Made by a program: the position numbers and the translations under genes. A DNA stretch of 64,000 nt from Achatina immaculata (taxonomy: Eukaryota > Mollusca > Gastropoda > Stylommatophora > Achatinidae), in assembly GCA_009760885.1 (NCBI GenBank), contig CM019713.1:30819889-30883888 (forward strand). Direction: 5' to 3'. Each line of letters begins with the position of its first letter. Position 1 is the stretch's first letter. Of this stretch, positions 54,833 to 64,000 are shown one piece after another. The notes under the pieces are model-generated. The model did not search any database. It was given only the letters and a program-made list of their open reading frames with translations, and was not told where the DNA came from.

Positions 54833-55062
54833 CCGGAACAATAATGATCATTATTAAAACAGAGATCTAAAGAACAATAATGGTCATTATTAAAACAGAG
54901 AGATCTAAAGAACAATGATGGTCATTATTAAAACAGAGAGATCTAAAGAACAATCACGATCATTATTAAAACAGAGAGATCTAAAGAACGATCATTGTCA
55001 TTATTAAAACAGAGAGATCTAAAGAACAATCATGATCATTATTAAAACAGAGAGATCTAAAG
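54833..55062. repeat. 38-bp minisatellite, about 6 copies
   Basis: Unit CTAAAGAACAATAATGGTCA, TTATTAAAACAGAGAGAT. Confidence 0.95.
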
Positions 55063-56687
55063 CCTCGTTATGATTGTCCTGCTCTTCGTAGTTCCAGTTC
55101 AAAGGTCACTTTTAATATTCCTCTGCTCTGCCTTATCTTCTTTTGTTTCCGCGCCGATCGCCTGTCTCGGTCGCAAGGTCTTTCTCAATCGCATCTCAGG
55201 TCCACTCCATCTCCATCTTCTCCTGTTTTATCACCAAGTTTATTATGTCACTGAATCGGTGCTTCTTGGAATCTTTTTTGTCACAGAATCTTCTGAGATC
55301 TTTCTTAATCTTCTTGTCAGTGGCTTACCCTAGCGGCTGAGCCACTCAAATAAAATTTGATCCTTTTCCTAACCCCAGTTTATGCCATATCCTCACTTCC
55401 GCTCTTCCAGCAACTACACGTAGGGGGGATAAACAGATGCTCAGCGACAGGATGCAGGACAAAATCATACCCATCATCCACTGCTTCTGCAGCAGGACTG
55501 TGGCAAAGGAAAACACAAAAATGTGCCTCGCCGTTTCCAAATCCTTAAGTTTGATTTAGCTGTGTCTTAAGCAGATCTCGCCCCCCCCCCCTTTTTCTCC
55601 ATTTTTTTCACTTAACGAGAAAGTCGGAGACGGAGAAGCAGAAGTAGATCTCGTATCTCACTGCCCTTTGAGCTCATTACCCCGTGCAGCGCATTGTCTG
55701 AGATAGATGCTTCTTTATGGCAAGCCAGGAGGCTCTTATAGCCCACCATCTCGCTTTAGATAATTTGTCTAGCAGGAGGCCCGAACCCCGGCAGATGGAC
55801 ATCTTGGAGCTCCTCTTTCTCCTCAGGAGCTTTTAGTGTGTAAGACTAGAACAAATTGTCTGACGGTCGTGTGCAGTGATCTGGACCAGGGAACAAGATC
55901 TGGCCACATTCTTTGAACACTTTTTTTTTTTTTTCACGAAGTTCCTGGAACCGGGATGTTGCCGCTAAAATGGTTTTGGCAAATTTAGCTTCAGGGGATT
56001 TTCGTTGCGAACCTGGATACATTTTTTCAGTGTCTTAAATGTCTATAAACAGATGAGACAGAAACTGGAAGCAATAGAGATATGATGTTTGAGAAAGATA
56101 CGACACAGACAGAAATGAATGAAGGTCTTAGAGAAGTTGGAAAATAATGAAAACAAGTCATATCAGAAAAGGAAAGTCACAAAAAAAAAAAAAAACTTGA
56201 CAAGCCATAAAGAAGACACAAGCTAAAGAAGCTGACGAACACTGTAAAACTCAGAGGAAAAAAAAAGAGATAGAGGGAATCTGGGAGAAATATAACTGAA
56301 TGTACTTACAAAAAAATGTTCCAGGTGGAAAAAAAAGGCAATCAACTTCACTGAGAATATCAAAGACCACATAAATCGCACATAATACAAGAAGTAATGC
56401 ATACATCTATCAGACTTTAAGATGGTGTTTAAGTAGAACCTCACGTTTATCTGTTGTTTCTGACTTGGTCTCTCCTTTTCGCGATCTTTTGCTCTATTGT
56501 CAAATATTAGACTAGTCAGCAGACGGTTCTGAAATCTTAGATGATTAAAGTGATTAAAAGTGATACCACTCTTTCCCGTTTTGTGAAAGATTAAACCAAC
56601 CATTTCATGGGTGGAAACAAGGGGAGGGAAGCGAGGCGATCATCTTATTTTGTCTCTGCGCGTCTGTGCGTTTTCAGTCAGTGCCAT
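55063..56687. other. Unique sequence
   Basis: No gene recognised. 55630-55860 is a GC-richer unique patch (TTGAGCTCATTACCCCGTGC, CTTTAGATAATTTGTCTAGC) that could be regulatory. C-run at 55581, T-run at 55921. Confidence 0.35.
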
Positions 56688-56885
56688 GAAGATGTAAGGC
56701 ACATCATCGTATCGGATTGGGAGCGGGTTATGGCGGTTATTTTTTTTCAGCCCCTGACTGGAGTTGAAAAGTTAGCGGGCTGAAAAGGGGGGGGGGGGGC
56801 AATACTTCTTTAACAGACTCCACCGCCCTGGGAACTATACCGATCCCTACCCCCCTTGTTAACCAGGCCAGGTCTGTTATTGGGG
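56688..56885 (-). mobile_element. Dispersed element G, copy G5 (partial)
   Basis: The reverse complement matches the right half of G1: CACATCATCGTATCGGATTG, CTTTAACAGACTCCACCGCC, ACCGATCCCTACCCCCC. It contains a 12-G run. Confidence 0.65.
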
Positions 56886-57185
56886 GGGGGGGGGGGTTTA
56901 CAACGCAGAACAAACAGCACACACAAATCACATCTAACCACTTATCCCCGAGCAACAGGAACTAAAAATTAGTTTATATCTAAGCACTTCTCTCTGAACA
57001 AGGGGAACTGACAGTCAGTTCATATTTAACCACTTCTCCCTGGACAAGAGACTCTTACCAAAGGGAACTAAACAAGCCTTCACCCTGGCAGGATGAACTA
57101 ACAGCTTGTTCACACAAAAATAAAAATGAACTAGCTACTTTTCCCACGCTAATCGAAGAGAACTAACCGCTGCTTGTCTGTACAC

Positions 57186-57372
57186 TGGCGCGCGCGCGCA
57201 CACACATACAGAGAGAGACAGAGAGACAAAGAGAGACAGAGAGAGACAGAGAGATATAGAGAGAGAGACACAGAGAGACACAGAGAGAGACAGAGAGAGA
57301 AACAGAGAGAGACAGGAGAGAGAGACAGAGAGAGACAGGAGAGAGAGACAGAGACAGAGAGAGATATACAGA
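57186..57372. repeat. (GAGACA)n / (GA)n microsatellite with CG/CA start
   Basis: CGCGCGCGCACACACA, then GAGAGACA-type units. Long frames on both strands are artefacts. Confidence 0.9.
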
Positions 57373-58368
57373 AAATAACTCGATACTATGACGTTCAGAC
57401 AAACTAACTTAGGATCTTTGAGACGGCTTATCAAAGAACAAAGCATCGCCGCTACAGTAACAACTACCACAGCACAAACAAAGATACACTTACTCAAAGA
57501 CTTTGTACACTCTGTTACAAAACCCCGCACAATTAAACTGAGCCTGGAACTACTTCATAATACCAGAATAGGCTCATTATGCTCGGCTGATACCACGTGA
57601 TGGCGGAGGAATACGTCTAAAATAAGACGTTCACAGAAAAGACAGGTCAATATTTAGATTGCCCCGCAGCCAGATTCAAATAATTTAAGCTTACAATATA
57701 TAATCTGAACTTGTAATATATAATTTAAACGTATAATTTAGACGTTTTCTGAAAGATTATATTAATGAAAGCAATCAAATGCACTACAGATTACGCGGCA
57801 ATGTAATAAGGTACCGAACATTTTGGTTACGGGAACCATTAGCACAATTTAAGCTGCTTTCAAAAGTTAATGGTAGATATACCTTTTGCTTCAGTTAGGC
57901 TTCACATCAGGCTGAGAGATTGAATGTTACTCGCTTCCAAAATATACGCGATGAAAATAAGAAAAAAAAAATCTTTTGACCGACGGATGTAGTATAATCT
58001 GGCACATGTGCTTGTAACATGCCAGAAAGGCTACGATAATTTTGATTTGGCTAATCTAAGATTCCTCCATACATCTCATTATATCCTGCAAAAACATATG
58101 GTTGTGTTTTGCCACCATTTGTAGTGTACGGGAAAGAAAATTTTCTGTTACTTTACTTGTTCATCTTGACGTGGCTTGTTAATTTTATATCTAATGATAA
58201 TCTCAGAGGAAGCGTTGGTAGTCTCTTGTTTATTCTGGCATCTTTTGCAACGCGTCATTACTGTCCATACATAGCTGGCCTAGAGCTTAACATTATACCT
58301 TTGTCTCTGCTACATGGAAACAGGCCGTGTCACAAAAGCCTGACGATAGACTAGTTGTTAATATATCT
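57373..58368. other. Unique sequence
   Basis: No gene recognised. Confidence 0.35.
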
Positions 58369-58489
58369 CAGTGGTTCTCAAAGTGTGTGCCGCGAGATTC
58401 TCTAGTTTTGGCGCCACGAAACTTTCCAGACGTTGTGATATTGCTGGTAAAATTAATTAAAATAATTTACTTCAGTATTAACAGTAAAG

Positions 58490-58491
<2 letters not shown>

Positions 58492-58521
<30 letters not shown>

Positions 58522-58545
58522 GAACGAACGAACGAACGAACAAAC
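58492..58545. repeat. (AAT)n(CGAA)n microsatellite
   Basis: AAT units followed by seven CGAA/CAAA units. Confidence 0.95.
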
Positions 58546-58625
58546 ATACTTTATTTTCAAAGGGTTAAGAATTGGGCATGCAGGCCCGTCTAACATTCTG
58601 TCCTTCATCACACAGCTTTCACTCA
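58545..58625 (-). mobile_element. LINE H 3' terminus with (GTTC)n tail
   Basis: The reverse complement has GGACAGAATGTTAGACGGGC, CTGCATGCCCAATTCTTAAC, CCTTTGAAAATAAAG, then (TTCG)n. Confidence 0.75.
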
Positions 58626-58727
58626 GTCACAGTCATTCATCATTTGTTAATAAGCATAATAATCATGAAGACACATTAAATGATTACATCAATAAATAAT
58701 AAATTTATCTCATGTTTCTTCTACACT

Positions 58728-59385
58728 CTTCTTCTTCTTCGTTCCTTCTACCACCAAGACCTCCCTGTGATCCTACTGAATTTACGCCTGTGGTCCTCGT
58801 TAAGTCCCGTGAGTATCACAGGGCTTGAGCCTGTATTCTTGGTGGGTCTCTGAAGCGGGATTGCATGACACTGTGGTTTTCGTTGCACCAGTTTAGTCTA
58901 GAGTTGGACTTTCTCACCGGAAGACCTTGACGTGTTTTGGATATCAGTATATCCCCGCTGGGTGAGAAGCGGTAGCCCACCCAGGCCAGAGTTGGACTTT
59001 CTCACCGGAAAACCTCGACGTGTTTTGAGATACCCTTGTATCACCGCCGGGTGAGAGGTGGTTGCCCATCCAGCCCAGTGTTGGACTTTCTCACCGTGAT
59101 TAGGATACGCCTACATCCCCGCCGGGTGAGAGGTTATTACCTATCTAGACTGCCCTGGTCCAGTGTTTCCGACTTCAGCATTTTGTGGTCGTGGCCGCTA
59201 CCCTTCCTAGTTGTGACCAGGAGGGAGCTTTTGTCCAGGAGGACGAGTCCTCGCCACTAGTGACTTCCACCTCTGGGTTGAGCCGGTTTAGGCATTATCC
59301 CAGTATGGGCGTGTTTGGGACGTGGCCGGCCTCTAGAGCAGAGGCGCCGTGGTGTAGCTCTCGCAGCGATACTACTGGACATACC
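58728..59385 (-). mobile_element. Retroposed element J, copy J2
   Basis: Collinear with J1: the TTC side at the left, CTACCACCAAGACCTCCC, GTTGGACTTTCTCACCGG units, GACTTCAGCATTTTGTGG, GGCCGGCCTCTAGAGCAGAG. It carries three of the internal 75-95-bp units where J1 has two, and one copy of the GGTTTAGG block where J1 has two. Confidence 0.7.
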
Positions 59386-59693
59386 GATTAAACTTCACTT
59401 TATCCTTTCCACCACCTTTTCACATCGGCGCCGCACAGCAACCTTTATTTCTTTTTTCGCATTTTCTTCCTTGACCGGGAGGAGCTTCATTCCACGCGCG
59501 GCATTCGAAGAGTCTCGCCAGCAGTGTCTCTACACTCTGATTTATGCAACAACATGAAATAAACTTGTATTCTTACATTCATTCAAAACTAATAAATTTA
59601 TAGAAAAGCAGTATTTTTTTAAAATTTACAACAATCAAGCTATACTTTAAACTACTTTAGACTATGCTTAGGGAAGCATATAGTCCATATTAG
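59386..59693. other. Unassigned part of hAT element 1
   Basis: Nothing recognised. Confidence 0.35.
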
Positions 59694-59730
59694 AAGAAGA
59701 AGAAGAAGAAGAAGAAGAAGAAGAAGAAGA
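59694..59730. repeat. (GAA)n microsatellite
   Basis: About 12 units. Confidence 0.95.
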
Positions 59731-59994
59731 TTTGAAATACCTGAAACACGTTTATCTTCCCGAGGTCTACAATAAAAGATCTCAGTTATCAGTGAGAAAC
59801 GTAGCTTGTCGACTTTCTAACTTCACTGTTCGCTTGCAGCCGGGTAAAATTATATCTTAAGCGATTGTATGGGATTGTACTTTTTTTTCCCCGACAACTA
59901 TTTCAGCAACTCTGTAACTGGCTAGTTACGCGTTTTCAGTTGTAGTTGCTTTCTGTACCATAACTTTTGCTTGCTTTGCCTCCCATGACAACAG

Positions 59995-60170
59995 GCAGCT
60001 AAAATAATTCCCTTCCTTCCCAAATAAATGACTGTGTTTGCTATTCAAGTGTCTTTTCAGTTTACCAGGGGACCATATATTCGTTGCTTAGTTGTTTTTT
60101 TTTTCTCCACAGACTACACATTCTAGTACAGGATGACTTTCAGGTTCGCTGAACGTAAATCCAAAGTTTA
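59995..60170 (-). pseudogene. BED-type zinc-finger remnant of hAT transposase
   Basis: The minus strand reads FGFTFSEPESHPVLECVVCG, then after a shift in an A-run (60095-60105) SPGKLKRHLNSKHSHLFGKE and GNYF. The C-x2-C (CVVC) and H-x4-H (HLNSKH) pattern with KLKRHL is typical of BED fingers at the N-terminus of ZBED5/SCAND3-like hAT transposases (recalled). The rest of the transposase is missing. The 30-bp array begins just upstream of the FGFT segment. Confidence 0.65.
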
Positions 60171-60175
60171 GATAA

Positions 60176-61068
60176 CTGTCCTAGCACTGGTAGACTGCTC
60201 CTGTACTGTCCTAGCACTGGTAGACTGCTCCTGTACTGTCCTAGCACTGGTAGACTGCTCCTGTACTGTCCTAGCACTGGTAGACTGCTCCTGTACTGTC
60301 CTAGCACTGGTAGACTGCTCCTGTACTGTCCTGGCACTGGTAGACTGCTCCTGTACTGTCCTGGCACTGGTAGACTGCTCCTGTACTGTCCTGGCACTGA
60401 TAGACTGCTCCTGTACTGTCCTGGCACTGATAGACTGCTCCTGTACTGTCCTAGCACTAGTAGACTGCTCCTGTACTGTCCTAGCACTGGCAGACTGCTC
60501 CTGTACTGTCCTAGCACTGGTAGACTGCTCCTGTACTGTCCTGGCACTGGCAGACTGCTCCTGTACTGTCCTGGCACTGGCAGACTGCTCCTGTACTGTC
60601 CTGGCACTGGCAGACTGCTCCTGTACTGTCCTGGCACTGGCAGACTGCTCCTGTACTGTCCTGGCACTGGCAGACTGCTCCTGTACTGTCCTGGCACTGG
60701 CAGACTGCTCCTGTACTGTCCTGGCACTGGCAGACTGCTCCTGTACTGTCCTGGCACTGGTAGACTGCTCCTGTACTGTCCTGGCACTGGCAGACTGCTC
60801 CTGTACTGTCCTGGCACTGGCAGACTGCTCCTGTACTGTCCTGGCACTGGTAGACTGCTCCTGTACTGTCCTGGCACTGGCAGACTGCTCCTGTACTGTC
60901 CTGGCACTGGTAGACTGCTCCTGTACTGTCCTGGCACTGGCAGACTGCTCCTGTACTGTCCTGGCACTGGTAGACTGCTCCTGTACTGTCCTGGCACTGG
61001 TAGACTGCTCCTGTACTGTCCTGGCACTGGCAGACTGCTCCTGTACTGTCCTGGCACTGGCAGACTGC
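60176..61068. repeat. 30-bp minisatellite, about 30 copies
   Basis: Unit GTCCTGGCACTGGCAGACTG plus CTCCTGTACT, exactly 30 bp throughout. Two variable sites: CTA/CTG and TAG/CAG. CTA with TAG fills the left five units, a mixture follows, and CTG with CAG dominates the right. The 305- and 197-codon minus frames (GQYRSSLPVP, CQCQDSTGAV) are artefacts of a unit length divisible by three. Confidence 0.97.
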
Positions 61069-61460
61069 TTCTGTAGACTCCACTTCTCTCTGTGCTGCTT
61101 TCATGACACAGAAAAACTAAACTTGGAATCCGTTCCTTCTCGCTTTTGTTACTGTTACTCGTAACATTCTGCCACTAACTCCTTTTCAACTTTCCTCTTT
61201 TTGATCAGAAACTTATCCATACTGAACTTAAATTACTTGAAAAGCAAAATTACCACACTGCCGCATATAACACGCGTCAATCAAACTATCAGACTCAAAA
61301 CATGCCAGACTGTAAACAAAATGGCCTATGAAGACAAGCCTACAAACAAATGACCGGCAAGCCACGCGCTTAGACCGAGCCTCCTGTAGGGTTGCCAATT
61401 CGTGCGTTGGTGTGCCGCCAGGATTCAGTACAAAGGATAGTGTGCCTTTGAGAACCACTG
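61069..61460. other. Terminal part of hAT element 1
   Basis: No frame; contains the subterminal GGTGTGCCGCCAGGATTC and the inverted repeat at 61446-61460. Confidence 0.5.
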
Positions 61461-61639
61461 ATACGAGTATATAAGAGGAAGGGGGGAGGGGGTAGTAAAA
61501 GATGACTAGTGATAGTGGTTTTTGATGAGGGCAAAGGCTGAAATGTTACACGGTTCTTTGTTTTACTAGAGTACAGCTAACTGCTCCGTCTATTTTTACA
61601 CTTGTCTTAACGTTTTGAGAACAGAATCTTAAGAATGAC

Positions 61640-61830
61640 ATTTTTCAAATGAGAAGCAACGAGGCTAGCGCACAGTAAAGTGATTTAGCACTTTCTTGGT
61701 TTTTTAGCGTTGGAATAATAGTAGATAAAGAAAGACAGAAAAATGACAAGAGAATTAGCTGGGACTCGAACCACGGACTCCAGGATTGCTAGTAGCCGCC
61801 TAGCCATGAGAAACAGCGCACTATTCACTC
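61640..61830 (-). mobile_element. tRNA-derived SINE, single copy of the palindrome family
   Basis: The reverse complement reads TCTCATGGCTAGGCGGCTAC, GGAGTCCGTGGTTCGAGTCC with perfect B box, AATTCTCTTGTCATTTTTCT, then AAATCACTTTACTGTGCGC. Same elements in the same order as one arm of 48944-49293. Confidence 0.75.
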
Positions 61831-62117
61831 GGCTATTTTATACCTGCATAGAAGAATTTCTTCGTCCCATCAGAGAATATAATAGTGGAATCTAGTCAGA
61901 CTCAACAGAGAAATCCACAGTTTGTACAAAGAACCACTAATCGCCTCTACCATAGAAGCTAACAGATTGCGTACAAAGAACAACTAATGTCCTCTACTAT
62001 AGAAGAAGCTAAGAGATTAAGTACAAAGAACCACTAATCGCTTCTATTATACAAGCTAACAGATTACAATGACTAGATCATATCTTGTACTTGTACTTGT
62101 ACGAACTCCCTGTAACT
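61831..62117. repeat. Short diverged repeat, about 55-70-bp unit
   Basis: Three loose copies of CTAACAGATTGCGTACAAAG, AACCACTAATCGCCTCTA between about 61905 and 62070. Confidence 0.6.
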
Positions 62118-62400
62118 GCGAGCTGTTGTTCTTTGCAGTCGATGCTGTAAAGATTTTGAGGCACATCATCGTATCGGCGTGGGAGCGAGTTATGGCAGTC
62201 ACTTTTTCAGTCCAGGAGTACAGCTAAAAAGCAGGTGGTGTGCAATGCTTCTTTAGCAGACTCCACCACCATGTGGACTATGGCGATCCCTGCCCCGTTA
62301 GCCAGGCTATGCCTGCTACTGGGGGTACCACGGAGAGGTGGGACAGGGTCTTGGTCAGTTATGGGTCGCTGATTACCTTATCGGGCGTCTTCATTCCCCA
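62118..62400 (-). mobile_element. Dispersed element G, copy G6
   Basis: The reverse complement matches G1 over nearly its whole length (CACATCATCGTATCGGCGTG, CTTTAGCAGACTCCACCACC, GGGACAGGGTCTTGGTCAG). It lacks the 34-bp unit altogether: the text goes straight from CTTGGTCAG to TTATGGGTCGCTGATTACC. Confidence 0.75.
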
Positions 62401-62626
62401 CTAGATCATATAAAAAGACTAAGAGGATCATCAAATCATGCTCGCGTTTAAGCAGGAAATGGAAGGAGTAGGATCAAGAAGTAGAGCAAAGGTATAGATA
62501 AAGACAGGATATGGAAGACGACCAGTAAGAACTCTATGTAAATAATATGAGTGAGAAAGCAAGGAAATGATAAGTAAAGATAGACTGTATCTGGTATAGA
62601 TTTGGCATGGAAATGGAAAGTTGGAG

Positions 62627-62627
62627 C

Positions 62628-62671
<44 letters not shown>

Positions 62672-62676
62672 GAGTT
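62627..62676. repeat. (GA)n microsatellite
   Basis: AGAG with one GG interruption. Confidence 0.95.
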
Positions 62677-62913
62677 AGCATAAGCATATTTCATTGATAA
62701 ATCTGCCTAGCTGACAGCTTTTTTTGATAATCTCTGAGAATTTAAGTAACCGTCTCTCTTCCCTCCCAATTCTGTTAATGTGTTTGAAAAATCATCACTA
62801 TGTTACTCGTATTAGCTCACGTTCTGAATAGCAAGAAGATCCAGCAACATCATCGCCACATCTTGTAGCACAAATGCTATTATTTGTCGTGTGTGGCTCA
62901 GATGGAACCATCC

Positions 62914-63147
62914 CCAAGTACACACGTGTAATCACTCCCAAGTACACACGTGTAATCACTCCCATGTACACACGTGTAATCACTCCCATGTACACACGTG
63001 TAATCACTCCCATATACACACGTGTAATCACTACCATGTACACACGTGTAATTACTACCATGTACACACGTGTAATCACTACCACGTACACATGTATATT
63101 CACTCCCATGTACACACGTGTAATCACTCCCATGTACACACAGACAG
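62914..63147. repeat. 24-bp minisatellite, about 9-10 copies
   Basis: Unit CCCATGTACACACGTGTAAT plus CACT; contains the palindrome ACACGTGT. Divisible by three, open on both strands. Confidence 0.95.
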
Positions 63148-64000
63148 CGGAACAGAGGGTATTTCACTTCTCACACAAAGTAAGAGAGGCAACGATCACA
63201 CTGGACATTAGGGTCATAGCTTGCCAAAACTCTGTCGCTGCCAAAGTGCCACGATAGTGCCACTCACTGTAGCATGCTATAGATCTACGGCTATTGATGG
63301 ATTCACGAAAAGATTGTTACCATGTTGAGAATCACTCCATTTTTAATCAACGTTTAGTATAGACAGGACAGCTCAAGCAGCCAATTCCGTATCTAATTTC
63401 ATGGCCATACAACAAATTTTGGATACGCCAGCAGCTGGCGCTGGCAATAACATCAAGGCCACAGCTGCCAACATCAAGTTTACGGTACCGATCCTTTTAG
63501 GCGTTCTTCTTCGTCAAACATTTAACAAATTGTTCTGCTTATGGGTTTTGCCATTCATGCTATCTGGATTTTTTATTTTTTTTTACTAGAATTATCAATT
63601 AAATAAAGTAACAAACATTTATTCAGCAACACAGAATTGCCTTCCTGACTGTGTCTCGAACCCTGCCTCCTTAAACCTTGGCAATTACGTCTCGTTTGAG
63701 TACTACTCGAGACGACTCTGCTTCGCTCCCAGAAGGACCATCAACTCTACGAAATGAAGTTTCATCAGTCGTGACATATGAACAATAGCAAGTGTTCACG
63801 CTTGCGTGAGCAGACATACCTAACCATGCTGGGGAAAGTTGAGGGAAGGGGTTTGTTTTAGTCGGACGAAAGGGGATAAGTCGAAACAGAACCGACAAGG
63901 AAAATAGACGCCGGGCAGAGTTTATTTTTTGAGGGCTGTTGAGAGAGTAGAGAAAGTTGTACACGTTTTAGCTGGCATGCCAGAGGCGTGGGAAGTTTAT
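63148..64000. other. Unique sequence
   Basis: No gene recognised; short frames at 63401-63589 and 63671-63964 have no family resemblance. Confidence 0.35.

Larger units (their letters stand above)
58369..61460 (-). mobile_element. hAT-type element 1 (decayed, with nested insertions)
   Basis: CAGTGGTTCTCAAAG at 58369-58383 is mirrored by CTTTGAGAACCACTG at 61446-61460. CAGTGGTTCTCAAA is a classic hAT terminal repeat, and both ends carry a GTGTGCCGC subterminal block. The minus strand encodes a BED-type finger remnant (59995-60170), the expected N-terminal part. Nested inside are a LINE H end, element J2, two microsatellites and the 30-bp array. The flanking 8-mers ATATATCT and ATACGAGT do not match well, so either the duplication has decayed or the two ends belong to different copies. 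Confidence 0.55.

Noticed and set aside
60140..61104. 305- and 197-codon minus frames with decapeptide repeats
   Set aside because: Same reason: 30-bp units, two overlapping frames open on the same strand.

Overview
Kind of DNA. This is a piece of animal nuclear genome with almost no visible host coding sequence. It has no operons or ribosome binding sites and no long non-repetitive reading frame. Four kinds of sequence dominate: non-LTR retrotransposon (LINE) pieces with microsatellite tails, tRNA-headed SINE-like elements, hAT-type DNA transposon remains, and an exceptional density of tandem repeats (about 30 minisatellite arrays with units of roughly 11-60 bp, plus many microsatellites). 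The retroelement protein with a PD-(D/E)XK-like core, the APE-type LINEs and the abundant TATC/GATA tracts fit a lophotrochozoan, most likely a gastropod mollusc. That assignment is an inference from familiarity, not a search result. Layout, 1-20 kb: the 3' end of a retroelement with a tRNA-like 3' UTR (1-489, second copy near 35 kb); TATC/TGTC microsatellites; a 1.4-kb GA-rich array; 33-, 23-, 34-, 43-, 25- and 11-bp arrays; copies of a dispersed element here called G; and LINE 3' ends called C, D and E. Layout, 20-30 kb: LINE A and a full-length but decayed RTE-like LINE B (20435-23681) that landed in a 60-bp minisatellite and left a 12-bp target duplication; then 39-, 24-, 29- and 24-bp arrays. 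Layout, 30-48 kb: a hAT transposase relic; the second retroelement copy; a very homogeneous 35-bp array; a 28-bp array that carries a 65-bp patch of LINE B; a 24-bp array; a hAT element (41019-43994) with a retroposed element J nested in it; a 46-bp array that grew out of dispersed element K; a 36/49-bp array; and a 51-bp array split by a LINE end with an exact target duplication. Layout, 48-64 kb: a candidate two-exon gene end whose intron holds an inverted SINE dimer; GATA tracts; two large 30-bp arrays (52.4-53.5 and 60.2-61.1 kb); a LINE H 3' end; and a second hAT element (58369-61460) with a BED-type zinc-finger remnant. How the parts relate. Mobile elements insert into tandem arrays (LINE B, the LINE end at 47.9 kb, the LINE B patch at 38.4 kb), and tandem arrays arise inside mobile elements (34-bp unit in G, 46-bp unit in K, about 85-bp unit in J, possibly the 22-bp unit at 43 kb). 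LINE tails also seed microsatellites. Members of one family carry different unit numbers within this one window, so the turnover can be read directly. Apart from the candidate exons at 48589-48679 and 49663-49834 and a few unique AT- or GC-patterned islands that could be regulatory, I see no host gene. Most long reading frames here are artefacts of repeat units whose length is a multiple of three.
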